This document shows positions 48,366-58,854 of a stretch of DNA of 64,000 nt, one piece after another. The DNA is from Hermetia illucens (Eukaryota > Arthropoda > Insecta > Diptera > Stratiomyidae): the NCBI RefSeq assembly GCF_905115235.1, contig NC_051850.1, positions 162,936,615 through 163,000,614 of the forward strand, read 5' to 3'. The position numbers and the translations under genes were made by a program. The notes under the pieces are model-generated. The model saw only the letters and a program-made list of their open reading frames with translations. It made no database searches and was not told where the DNA came from. How positions within the stretch are numbered: position 1 is the stretch's first letter; each line of letters starts with the position of its first letter.

Positions 48366-49637
48366 CAGGGTGCGGCAGCATAACTTCCTTTTTTAAAATG
48401 CGCGCCACTCAGTTAGTTGATGTCATAGCGGAACGCTAGTGGTCCCGTTCAAGAGGGGATACTGTAAAGTTTTGTCCCGACACGGTTCAGTCGCCATCAT
48501 GCGTTGGAATAGTGAGGAGCGTGCCTTTGGCGTTGAGGTTTACTTTTTAAGCGGATGTTCGGTGCACAACGTGCATTTCGGAATCACTTTAATTTAGCCC
48601 CGTTGGCTCCCGTCCCAGACCGCAAATCAATTGTTACATGGGTCACTACATCCAGACAAACTGCAAGTGCGACAAAAAGAAGAACTGAAGTCCCTCGGCC
48701 CGTTAGATCACCTGAGAACATTGAAGCAGTGAGAGCGTCAATGTTGCGATCGCCACGGCGGTCTGCGCACAAACACGCACACTATCCGATCGTTCTGTGA
48801 AAAGAATTCTTCGTGATGATCTTCATTTTCATCCCTATAAGATGGCAATAGTGCAGGAACTTTCAGAACGTGACTTCAATTCTCGGATGAACGCGTGTGA
48901 GCTTCTTCTTGATGTCGTTCCCGAGGGTGCTATTGTTGTTTTTAGCGATGAAGCCCATTTTCATTTGTGTGGGTCGGTTAACAAACAAAACATGCGCTAC
49001 TGGGCTGACACCAACCCTCGAGAATTGCATGAAAAGCCTTTGCATTCACCCAAAGTCACAGTGTGGTGTGCAATTTCCTCAGCTGGAATTATTGGTCCCT
49101 GGTTTTTTAAGGAAAATGAGGTTACAGTGACAGTGAATTCGGACCAGTATGTAAACATGCTACAGAATTTTTTTTTCCCACGGCTAGAAAATTTAGATTT
49201 AGGGGACACTTGGTTCCAACAAGATGGCTGTTTTGAGGAAACACTTTCCAGAGCGCCTTATCTCAATTAGAGGCGATTTGGAATGACCGGCACGCTCTCC
49301 CGATCTCTCCCCTTGTAATTTTTTTCTATGGGGTTTTTTGAAATCCCGTGTTTATGTGAACCGTCCAAGAGCCCTACAAGATTTGAAGACCAACATCCAA
49401 AAAGAAATTGCCAACATAACACCTGCTATGCTAACAAGAGTCATGACAAACGCCAGAAATCGGTTTACGCAATGTATGGAGAATGGGGGACGTCACCTAA
49501 CAGATTTGATCTTCAAAACAATGTAAATAAAAACTTTAGACATGTACCTACATTATAAAAAATAAATAAATATTTTCCGATGCATACAATAGTTTTTATT
49601 GAGTTTTGAAAAAAGGAAGTTATGCTGCCGCACCCTG
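48366..49637 (+). mobile_element. Mariner-superfamily transposon, full-length broken copy
   Basis: A 1,272 bp element with TA at 48364-48365 and 49638-49639 and the same CAGGGTGCGGCAGCATAACT ends as 7901-8761. Transposase blocks: RWNSEERAFGVEVYF, SPENIEAVRASMLRSPRRSA, then 48797-49270 (KRILRDDLHFHPYKMAIVQE, IVVFSDEAHFHLCGSVNKQN, NPRELHEKPLHSPKVTVWCA, NMLQNFFFPRLENL, WFQQDGC) and a C-terminal KSRVYVNRPRALQDLKTN block. The first two catalytic Asp are present (FSDEA, QQDG); the third position reads SPCNFFLW, Asn in place of the expected Asp. Frame changes lie near 48560 and 48790, and after QQDGC. Near-identity to the other copy suggests recent spread. Confidence 0.93.
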
Positions 49638-49639
49638 TA

Positions 49640-50310
49640 GAGGACGAGGGTTGTAAACACAGAAGAGAGATCCCTAGTAATGCTGGAATATTGGTTTCTC
49701 TCATATGGCACAATCCATATTGGACTTTCCGCCACTTCCGTCTTCAAATCAACACGTCCACGGGTATCCTATACGCTGAGGTAGTTCTTCATTTAATATT
49801 GTCTCAAGCCAGAATACTCCGTGGACACGACGCTGGGATGAATTAATGCGAATACTCCTCCAATTGTAACAAGAAAAACGAATTCCCTTCTTCAGAATCG
49901 TAAAGGAAAAGATAGAACTTAACTGGATGTTATACGCCTGACAATTGTGGGTAAGAAGCTGACCATTAATAGTATAGACCAGACAACCAAAACATTTGCA
50001 ACCACCTATAAAATTGTTCATGAACCAGGGTAATGTTCTGAAGTCATTATTATTTGCACAGCTTCTGTTCCCCTAACCGGCACAATAGTGAACTTCCTTT
50101 TATCCAGGAGCACGGTATCGTGCATTCTACAAAATGTGCTCGAGTGTATCTCGCCATTCTGTTACTGCAATATTCTCCGAATTTCGTAGTCGTAGCCCAA
50201 CAGTTGTAAAGTAGAAGGCGTTGTGATTATATTTGTTTGAGTGCATGTTTTCGATTTTTTAATAATTTTAAAAATCAAATTAAATTTATAACAGTGAGTT
50301 TGTGTTAAAT
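49640..50310. other. No recognised feature
   Basis: It follows the transposon's right end. It may be the continuation of the RTE copy into which the transposon inserted, but I cannot show an endonuclease block. Confidence 0.35.
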
Positions 50311-50311
50311 T

Positions 50312-50600
50312 TTGGGAAATGAAGACACGATTTCCATGGCTGAACATTCAAACCAGTCTGAACGAATACTGAAGACGTGGATTTATGAGTATGACAAGCA
50401 ATTCAGATATCAGGCTAGTGAACGGCGTCCAACAACTATAAAACGTGTACATAGTTTTCAGTCAACGATGAAGATGATGTTCACGGTTTTGATTGATTAC
50501 AACGGTATTGTACGTCATGGATTTTGATCAGAAGATTAAGCAGATATTATGGGAGGTTTACGTGAATCACTTCGTGAAAATAAATTAATTTGAATTTTTG
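50312..50600 (+). mobile_element. Mariner-type transposase fragment
   Basis: The plus strand reads KTWIYEYDKQFRYQAS, MKMMFTVLIDYNGIVRHGF and GGLRESLREN, matching the region between the first and second catalytic residues of mariner transposases (ETWVYxYD, KVLLTVFFDxxGVVHHEF, LREAIR). No ends are seen. This is a third mariner lineage, distinct from 26799-28009. Confidence 0.65.
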
Positions 50601-51004
50601 GGCAAACAAATTCTATTCTGATTCCATTATTATTGGCGATTTTTTGTACAAACACGAAACGAATACTATCCAACAGTCACCGAATTAACCCGGTTTCGAT
50701 CCCTGCGAGTTGTTCCTGTTCAATCGAGCCAAAAAATACATTATGAATAGTTCCAGTAGTCGAGAGGAGGTAATGGAAAAGTCGGAACATTTCTCTAGAG
50801 GAAAGTATAATACAATCGATGATCTGCGTCCATCCAATAGATACCTTACCAGCAAAAAAAAACGAAAGGGCTCTTTGGCAAAAGAGACTAATAAATGAAG
50901 ATCAGATTCTACTGTCAACTATTGCATATGTCGTTTTGTGCGGCTTGTTTATAGTTAGCAAAATCAAAAAACGACTGATTTTTCCTCGAACGCCAAAAGA
51001 AATG
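50601..51004. other. No recognised feature
   Basis: AT-rich sequence with the 62-codon frame 50710-50898 plus; no family resemblance. Confidence 0.4.
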
Positions 51005-51815
51005 TTCTTTTATTTGTCATATATCGATATTTTGAGGACCAGCTGTCGTCTTCCTCAGTGAGTCTGACCTAGATCCTAGATCGTCGGTGATCCTTCTATA
51101 CTCAGGTATTATGTACATTATGAGTTATCCCAATGCATTTAATTTTCGAAAATCATTAACCTCCGTAATTACTCTTAAATTATCCTTTATTGTTATATGC
51201 TTCTCCTTGGTGATGTATCTGGCTATTAATGATTTGATAGCGTGTGTTGGTTTGGTTTTGTCTATCACCAGATGCCTTTATTGAATCTCGTCGTTATTAC
51301 CCTTCTGGTTTACTTTATATATGATTTTTCGCAGACCAACTTGCACGGTTAGTAGATTCCGCTTGTCCCGTTGTCATCCTTGGGGGTTTTGTGCCTTCTA
51401 ATCGTGTCTTCAGTTGATGTGGTCTGTTGATAGATAGCACTTCGATGTGGCGTTTCTTTAGGAAATTTTTAATCTGCTAGTGGCCTTGGGAGGAAATGAG
51501 AGATACCCGCCGTTTTTTGTATGGTCCTACTTGTCTTGAAAATGTCATCAGGTTGTTTCTCTCCATCATTGTCAATTTTTTACGAATTAATCCTCCAACC
51601 ATCTTCTTCCCGAAACCGTTCTTTTCCGGATGACGTGGTTAGCATAGGATAGAGCATTGCGTTGTATGGTGCCATTTTTTGTAAAAAGGAGTGGTTTCCG
51701 CTACAAAAAAAAAATGGCATCGTACAACGCAATACACTATAAGGAGGTTAACCTAAAACTCACTGAGGAAGAGGATAACTGGTCTTCGAAATGTTGACAT
51801 AAGATAAATAAAAAA
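51005..51815 (-). mobile_element. Penelope-like element fossil (endonuclease end) with inverted tails
   Basis: The minus strand between about 51560 and 51120 resembles the end of a Penelope-like RT and its GIY-YIG domain (VGPYKKRRVSLI, IKNFLKKRHIEVL, then SLIARYITKEKH and NDFRKLNALG). Both sides carry the same kind of tail in opposite orientation: TCACTGAGGAAGA, an AACTGG/AGCTGG loop, AAATAT/AAATGT, then an AAATAAA run. One is minus at 51070-51005 and the other plus at 51755-51815. Inverted terminal segments are a known habit of this family. It is broken in several places and old. Confidence 0.5.
51657..51732. repeat. Imperfect inverted repeat, 24-bp arms
   Basis: Arm 51657-51680 (TTGCGTTGTATGGTGCC...) and arm 51709-51732 (...GGCATCGTACAACGCAA) differ at two positions around a 28-base spacer. 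Weaker pairing extends about 9 bp further out. It lies inside the Penelope-like fossil near one of its tails. Confidence 0.85.
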
Positions 51816-51989
51816 ATGTTTTTTCACCATTCTAGGAAAATTTTGTTAAGATCAGAACTTAACAACTCGAGTGTGCAATCGGCTTCGTGGAAACACCTTT
51901 ACAACAACGGCAACAAATACAATTTCACAAACTCGATCAATTGCCTGCAATTATTGGAAAACAAATATCAACGCGTCACTCCTCGTGCA

Positions 51990-52600
51990 TTGGACGTTAA
52001 AAACCATAAGTCACTAGGAGCCGGCCGAATTACAGCCGAAGTGCTTAAGTATGGAGCTGACCAACTACACCAAGCGGTTCATCAACTGATGCTCAAGGTG
52101 TGGGACAGCGAATCAATGCCTGATGACTGGCAACGAGGCATTACCTGTCCTATACATACATATCTATATTATTATATTATCTTGCTAGGCCGGATAGACT
52201 CATAGGTCCAGAACACGGCTATGAGGGGATTCGGTGTTCCGATGAAATTGATAACCAATGACCAATGTGCGGGACCAGACAAAAACAGCCGGATCACTCT
52301 CGAGACCATTTAACATCAACAACGGTCTACGACAAGGGGATGCCCTATCATTTGTCCTCTTTAACCTGGCCCTGGAGAAAGTGATTCGAGATGCAAATGC
52401 CAATGCGAGAGGCACCATTCTCTCCAAGTACACCCAGTTACTGGGCTACAATGATGATATTGGCAGTATGGGAAGAACAACCCGAGATGTACATTCTGCC
52501 TGCATCTAGATCGAGCAGGCGACGCGAGATATCGGGCTGCTCATTAATGAAGGCAAGACGAAGTTCATGGTGGACCAAAGAACGAATAACATCAAATCGT
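51990..52600 (+). mobile_element. RTE LINE (first family), RT fragments
   Basis: 51990-52150 reads KNHKSLGAGRITAEVLKYGA and VWDSESMPDDWQRGITC; 52255-52510 reads SLSRPFNINNGLRQGDALSF, VLFNLALEKVIRDA and GYNDDIGSMGRTTRDV. These match 43255-43990 with about 550 bp missing between them (deletion near 52165-52200). The YADD site reads YNDD. Confidence 0.85.
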
Positions 52601-52614
52601 ACTGGTCAAATGAA

Positions 52615-52915
52615 AACAATAAATTCAGTTTTGTTTAGATTCAATCTGAGACCGTGTTGCATGAGGCGACCATTCCATTTTTGGACACGTTGCACGCCAC
52701 TTGTCCAAAGTAACATCTTCGCAAGACGCTGTTCATTGTCTTTAATAGCCGGCCAACACTCAACAGCGCTAGGCGGATGACTTTGCGGTAAATTTTAGAT
52801 GTTCGCTGATACGTCGATCACAAAGAACATCAGTTGTGGAATCATTCATTCAGGTTGCATTAATGCTTGAAGCAATTTCATTACGCAGTTCTCCATTGGC
52901 TGATAGCATTGACCC
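52615..52915 (-). mobile_element. RTE LINE (second family), fragment
   Basis: The minus strand shows SMLSANGELRNEIASSINAT-like (52905-52850), VLCDRRISEHLK (52830-52790) and farther on a CMRRPFHFWTRC-region counterpart at 52700-52620. The order of blocks on this strand is not that of an intact element, so rearrangement is likely. Confidence 0.6.
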
Positions 52916-52934
52916 CCCGTTAAATCACTGTTCT

Positions 52935-53065
52935 GGGCAGGCTACTGCCATTGACAGAACTGAGCGAATTAAATATCTCGAGTCGATGCTATCCGCGAAT
53001 GGAGAACTACGTTATGTTCCTCACATAGAAAAACACAAAACCTTTTATACCTGAAGCGTCAAGCG
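52935..53065 (+). mobile_element. RTE LINE (second family), inverted partial copy
   Basis: The plus strand reads DRTERIKYLESMLSANGELR, the same block that lies on the minus strand at 52850-52910, so two pieces of the same element face each other. The end (ACACAAAACCTTTTATACCT) is shared with 8790-8830. Confidence 0.65.
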
Positions 53066-53349
53066 GAGCCTCAAAATATAGTCGTTATAAGCAATATGCA
53101 ACGATATCCTGTATACATATAATCGTTTTCAATCTCTTTCTGAACACTCACATATGAATTTCGCCGGTGCCCAGATTTCCATTTTACTTTGCCATACCAC
53201 AGAACTGAACACCAAAACTCTAAAATTTGTTTAATTCTCATTTCGTAAAAACAAACTGTTTTTTCGGTTATTTTCCGGAAATGAACGGCTTTCTTTTGCC
53301 TGTACGAAAATAGAACTTGGCTATCCAAAGTATTCTATGAACCTGTTTG

Positions 53350-53740
53350 GCCGAGCATGTTACATCTTTCTCCAGTTTGTGGCGTTTTTGCATTTCCTTT
53401 TTCTTCGAATTACAAATCCCGTCGTTCTGTAACTATCAACTTCCATGGTCGACCGCTCCAAAAGTTGCGAGAGAGGCGTCTTCGACGGTATGGTCACGCA
53501 ATTCGTGCAAACGAGAATTCACTTGCCAAGATTGGTCTGAACATCGGAAGTCGATGGTAAACGACCAAAAGGCAGACCTAAACAACGGTGGCTTGATACG
53601 CTGGATGGGGATTTGAAAGCCTCGAGATTGCACCCAGATCAGGCATTCGATAGAGCCAAATGGTGAAGCCGATCACGACGAGCCGACCCCGCTTGTGAAC
53701 GGGACAAAGGATGAAGGAAAAGAAGAAGAAGAAGAAGTTA
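53350..53740 (+). mobile_element. RTE LINE (second family), 3' end
   Basis: 53455-53560 encodes KLRERRLRRYGHAIRANENSL and AKIGLNI, and the downstream region decodes in shifted frames to the GRPKQRWLDT-like end. The tail is a (GAA)n run at 53716-53738. It fits the C-terminal region of RTE ORFs. Confidence 0.8.
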
Positions 53741-54400
53741 ATTCTGTTCATGAGGTGATCAACACCACTGCTGAACGCTGATTTTGACCTATTTTGCGAT
53801 ATTCGCTTATTCTGTGATACAGTAAAATCTAATATTGCTAAATATATATATATATAGTTTAAGTGCAAAAAATATCTCGGAAAAAAAAATTATGAGCCAT
53901 AGATTCTTCAATTCATTCCGTCCACTTCCCAACAGGACAACGAACCTAAGCATATCCGCGCTAGTAAAAAGTTGGAGGGGAAGAGCAAGAGCTAACGTTG
54001 TTAGCTGAGCAGCGTATATTCAATTAAGAACCTGTGGGCAGACATGCAATATTCAAGGTTTCTAAAAATGTTGTCTGAATGGTTCGGAGCTTAGTGGTAA
54101 GCCCGCAGGAGTGTCGTTCACTTGGTAATAAGAATAAAGGCTAACTAAATACTGATGGAAGAATAAATTTATCGGGAAACCTAGACGTCCAAAAATGAAA
54201 AAGAATGAGTTGGAACCATGTCATAGCAAGCAAACCACACCCTAGTGAACACTTTCATTTATTTGAGCAACAAAGTCGCTATGAATTCAGTCAATCGCAT
54301 CCCCGCACTCACCCACTGCAGAAGAAATTGGATTTACAAGAAAACACTTTATATTTTTTTTCTTTTTTTATTTTAAACGTAAAAGCAGATCTTAAGTGTG
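53741..54400. other. AT-rich intergenic sequence
   Basis: It contains a (TA)n run at about 53838-53856. The 3' flank of RpL14 lies at its right end. No gene recognised. Confidence 0.5.
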
Positions 54401-54405
54401 AAATC

Positions 54406-55646
54406 TTATTTCTTGCCCTTTCCCTTCTCCGCTTTCAATTTAAGGAATTTCTCCCTCCTGTCCTTCTTGAGAACGCGAGTGGTTCCATCGCTCTTTGTAC
54501 GTTTCTTCAAGGTGTTGAAGGCAACGGTGAGGAGCTTGTTTCTCTGCCTCTTGGCATAACGCAACTTGAAGCGATCGAAGTCATTCAATTGTGTTCGCTG
54601 TAATGAAAATGCAACAATAAGCAACACGCTCGCTGAACGTCAGCCGTGAGATCTTACCTTACGGATTGATTGGGCCTTCAACGACCAAGCGGTCTCCCTC
54701 CATTTGGCCTTGACGTCGAATTCCTTCCACGCCTTGCGAACAATCCTGGTGGGAGCTGTGTATGGGAACCTAATGCGGAATTTGGTCAAGTGAAGGTTGG
54801 CCAAACGATATTCCTGTCGGGGGACTCCAGTGAGAGGTCCATCAACTAGAACCTGTGAAATGAAACAAAACATTGCTTTGAGATAATAATTCCTGTTTTG
54901 AGGGAGATTTTGCTCTAAAAGTAATAATTCTTTTCTCAGATTTGGTTGATATCTACACATATGTGTCAGTCGGCAATTCCTATCAAGAATAACGTACTCA
55001 TCATGAAAACTAATTCACTTTAGAAACATTCTGCGAAGAATTTCAGATCCAGCGGCAGACATCCTACATCTGACGCCTGACCACCGCGCCGGTATATAAC
55101 CTCTACGAGGCGTGAATATTGGCGCGTCTCTTAATCTGAAACTCTCTATAAACAGAATATGCTTCATATTAGTTATTCAATACTTACTCTGTTTTGATCT
55201 ATAACGTCGACAATAGCGACGAGACGGCCCTTAAGGGGTCCCGCAGCGCACTTGGCGATCCTGCCTGTCTCTACGAAACGCTCGAACGGCTGCAAGTATA
55301 TTTTTCACTTTAGTCTCCATTAAATAACTTTATTTAATGTTCGTTCGCGAATTTCCTCTCTTCTACTGTGCACAAGAACCCAATAAATTACGGGAGCTTC
55401 TCAATGTGCTTGACTGGGAGCAAGTAAACACGAAATGTCAAATTATCACCCATGTGGCGTCCGAAACACAAGTTCTTGTATTTTTTGAAGGGATTCTGTG
55501 TGATTTCGAATACCACTATGCCACATTTTGATTATTTGAACTTCAGTGCAATTGAAATAGCAAAATTGAGACTTAGGAGAGGTTAACACTTGGAAATTAA
55601 ACGAGAAAATAAGAAATTCGCGAGACGTACCCGTCCATCTTACCAT
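54406..55646 (-). CDS. RpL14: Ribosomal protein eL14 (RpL14), 4 coding exons, complete
   Basis: complement(join(54406..54597, 54658..54852, 55188..55289, 55644..55646)), 163 aa (fly protein about 166). It is a large-subunit cytosolic ribosomal protein. The first coding exon is only ATG before GTAAGA. Exon 2 reads [20 protein letters not shown], the eL14 KOW-like domain; exon 3 [20 protein letters not shown] and [14 protein letters not shown]; exon 4 [19 protein letters not shown] and a Lys-rich tail (KAEKGKGKK). Introns are 354, 335 and 60 bp, all GT-AG and in phase. A pyrimidine-rich TOP-like start lies just upstream of the ATG (55651-55668). No defects. The call is firm. Confidence 0.97.
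55085..55126 (-). ncRNA. Stable hairpin in RpL14 intron 2 (possible snoRNA arm)
   Basis: CGCGCC (55085-55090) pairs with GGCGCG (55121-55126), and an inner CCTC/GAGG stem lies at 55100-55110, inside a 335 bp ribosomal-protein intron. Such introns often host snoRNAs. I could not complete a box H/ACA or C/D layout, so this is only a candidate. Confidence 0.25.
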
Positions 55647-55650
55647 GATT

Positions 55651-55668
55651 AACCGGAAAGAAAGAACT
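55651..55668 (-). promoter_or_regulatory. TOP-like transcription start of RpL14
   Basis: The minus strand reads TTCTTTCTTTCCGG a few bases before the ATG. Terminal oligopyrimidine starts mark ribosomal-protein mRNAs and give growth-dependent (TOR-linked) translation. This placement supports the one-codon first exon and implies a very short 5' UTR. Confidence 0.6.
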
Positions 55669-55689
55669 AGGCACCTATTTGTAAGCAAC

Positions 55690-56160
55690 TTCACGACGTT
55701 AGTTAACTGGTCGAAATAACCTTATGTGGTACTGATTGAGTCAAATGCTGCTAACACCCGGAAGGTTGTGCTTTTCATTTGAAAATGGTGTGTTATTAAG
55801 CATTTAATTAGAGAAACTGTACCCTATACTAAATATTATAGTCTGTCAAGAAAAGTTCATGCAATTACGTTTTTAAAATTTATTGGGCAGAAAAAGAAAA
55901 AGGCAAAAATTAAATGAAGGCTTTTCAAAAATTCCATCTTCGAAAACATTAGATAAATTATTTAAAGAGAAAATACCAAACTGTTCAATATTTTCTATAA
56001 AAGTTTTATTTTAGAAAAACAAATTCCTATGACAAATAAAGGATTGAGAAATTGAAAAAAATACCGAATATTTTTTGCTTAGAATTGTATGAGGGATCGT
56101 GATGGAAATGGCGGGTGCAATTTCTTACGGAAAATTCAATTAGTATATTTCAACCAGAAG
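55690..56160. other. AT-rich intergenic sequence
   Basis: Upstream of RpL14. Rich in A/T tracts; no feature recognised. Confidence 0.45.
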
Positions 56161-58852
56161 GGGGGGGGGGGGAGCTCCCAACGTGAAACTACATGCTCCC
56201 GGTTACAGTACTTTCCTTAACGACGCGGGCAGAGGCACAGAAATACTAGTCAAAACAGGACTTAGGGCAAATAGCATCCCACCGGCTGCAGTGGCATCAA
56301 ACTGCCTGTTAGCAGCAGTCAGACTTCCTGTTAGGGGTGGCGTCCCCCGGCATCACAGGTCGTCACTTCACTCCCATTCTGGTCGAACTCTGGGGAATTG
56401 CCACCAGTTTCGATGCCTTCATCCTCGCCGGTGACCTCTACGCGAGGCACGTATCTTGGGGAGACTCAGTTTATAACGAAAACGGCAAAGTGCTCTTCGA
56501 TTGGCTTCAGTCAGGCCCACTCTTTAGCACGGACATCATTAACGCGAGAGTGCCATCTTTCCCTCGTCGGTCTTATAATCTCGTCCAATTTCTCAGCATG
56601 TGTCACCAGCTGCTCTTCTTTGGCAACCCACTCGGACCATCATGCCTTCAGCCTCTCTCTACATCTATAGCAAATTCTCCCTCCACTCCACCATCCGCAA
56701 AAATGCAGATCCTTCAATCTAACATTTGGGGAGGGGGGGATGATTTCCAACGCGACTTATTCACTGCCCTCCTCTGAACAAGTCGCGCATTCGCTCTAAT
56801 GCTGAGCTAGATACATATATCCGGAAAGTCAACTCTGCCTTCGAAACTACAATTGACAAACACTCGCCAGTTAAAGAACCTGGTTACTACAAATACCGGT
56901 ACCTTTCCCCCTCAACCCTCCTCGTAGTTCGCAATAGAAAAAGACTACTGCACCGCAGGAAACGATTATTTCACCGGCTACGGCGCAGATGCAACGCTGA
57001 CTACCGTCTCCACTCCGAGATCATCAAAGACCTGTCCAGCAAAATCAACGGAGCTATTCGGTCCGAACTAAATGCATCTTACAAGAAATTCCTAAAATCC
57101 CTTAAATCTGGCCCACAAGTTTTCTCAATAATTAATCAATTGGCTGGAAGAAAAAAATCTTCGATTAACGTCAACCACATCCCGTTAAAAATAGGTAACC
57201 TCCAGTGTAGACTAGACTATTTGAGCCACGTATTCAGAGCCAAATCCCCAGCAGACCCCATCTAGAATTCGGTGGTCGCCACTGCGGTCAGCGATAAAAG
57301 GTTGAGCTTGGAAGGGTCTTACCTCTACCCCTTTTCCCCAAATCCCTGGCTGATATAGTCAGAACAGGCCCACTCGCCTCATTCTTTACCTCCCGAGAAG
57401 TAGTCGAACTTGCAATCTCTCAGTCCAACAATAAAAAATCTTCGGACCCTGACGGCATCTCTAACTTTGTCCTGTGGAATTGTGCGTCTACCATCAGTGA
57501 ATGTCTCACCATCCTCTTCAACAACCTGTCTGCCTAAACAACGATCACTTCCCGGTATTTTAGAAATCAGCCTTCCTTATACTTATCCCGAAGAAAGGAT
57601 GCTCGGGCGATCTGAATATGAGGCCTATCTCTCTTCTTTCCAATATTGGAAAAATCTTCGAACGTATAACGTATCCTACCAAGTCACCTCAATAGACACT
57701 ACTCCCCTATCATTCCACTTAATCAATTCGGCCTCGAAAATCTCAGATACACCGAGCAGCCAATCCTGCATCTGCAATCATATTGAAAATTAGTATTGCA
57801 CTGTAGCCTGCGCCTTAGACCTCGAAAAGGCATTTAATTCAGTTTGGAAAGAGGGCTTGGCCTACAAACTAATTCAGTCCAATTGCCCCCTCCCATTATT
57901 CAGAATCCTCGGAGACTTCATCTCCAACAGAACTTGCCACGTGCGCTTCGATGGACTTCGCTCCATTGACTTCCCGCTAAACTCAGGCGTCCCTCAGGGT
58001 TGTAGGCCCCAAACTTTTTAACATCTTTCTCCACGATATTCCCCTCCCCTAAACTTATCCAAGCAGCCCCTCACCCGCCCGTTTCCCCCAACGACAATAG
58101 TCCTCCCTCGTCAGGAGGGATCCTTTTCGCTGATGAAACCATCCTATATGCGAGCGGCCTCAGACCCTCACTAGCCTCTCTCTCTCAAACTCCTAATCAA
58201 TAGGGTCATCGTTTATTTCAACCGGTGCGCCCTCACCGTTAATTCCCTTAAGTCTGAGGTTATTTGCTTCAGAAATCCCAGTGAGAAGTGCCACTGGTGT
58301 GTTTCAGAAAGCAAAAACCTGCATTTACGCAACCACACACTCAAGCCGAAACCAAACATTAAATACCTGGGAATCTGCCTCAACAACAATCTTAAATCCA
58401 ACCCTCACGTCAGATCTGCTATTGCCAATGCCGCTACGACCTCAGCTGCCTTAAAAAACCTCCTCTCATCTCGGGGCCAAAACTTTTATTTGTAATCCTG
58501 ATCTATGATTTCCTAGTATGGGCTACCATGTCACCGAACGTAGTCGAAGCCCTCCGACGCTTTGAAAGGTCGACACTCAGGAAATCCACTGCCAAATACG
58601 GAAGGCCAAACCTCAAATTTCACAAAAACTCTCTCCTGTACGACCTCTCCGGGGTTTGCCTCATAGTTGCGCACATGATCAAGCTATTGTGCATCAGACT
58701 GAAGAAGTGGCTGACCCACCCTAACCCGCTGATAAAAAATCTCGTTAAGCGCAATGCATTGTTACGCGAGCAAAGATACTATGTGTCAGAGCTGGCTGTC
58801 CTCTCGTACAGAAATTCTCCTTTCCACTATCACTTCCTCCCCTCCTATTAAT
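56161..58852 (+). mobile_element. Jockey-clade LINE, degraded
   Basis: It starts after a run of 13 G. The plus strand carries an endonuclease (56337-56700: FDAFILAGDLYARHVSWGD, NGKVLFDWLQ), an RT (57400-57480: SNNKKSSDPDGISNFVLWN-type; 57800-57990: LDLEKAFNSVWKEGLAYKL, FPLNSGVPQGC; 58125: ILFADETILYASG) and a thumb/C-terminus (58528-58851: FERSTLRKSTAKYG, LIKNLVKRNALLREQRYY). The catalytic FADD region reads FADE. Frames shift several times. It stops abruptly at RTE sequence near 58855. Confidence 0.82.
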
Positions 58853-58854
58853 GT

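Noticed and set aside
53071-53328. 85-codon minus-strand open frame
   Set aside because: No family resemblance, no splice context, lies between RTE fragments.
54205-54603. 132-codon plus-strand open frame
   Set aside because: It is the antisense shadow of RpL14 exon 4.
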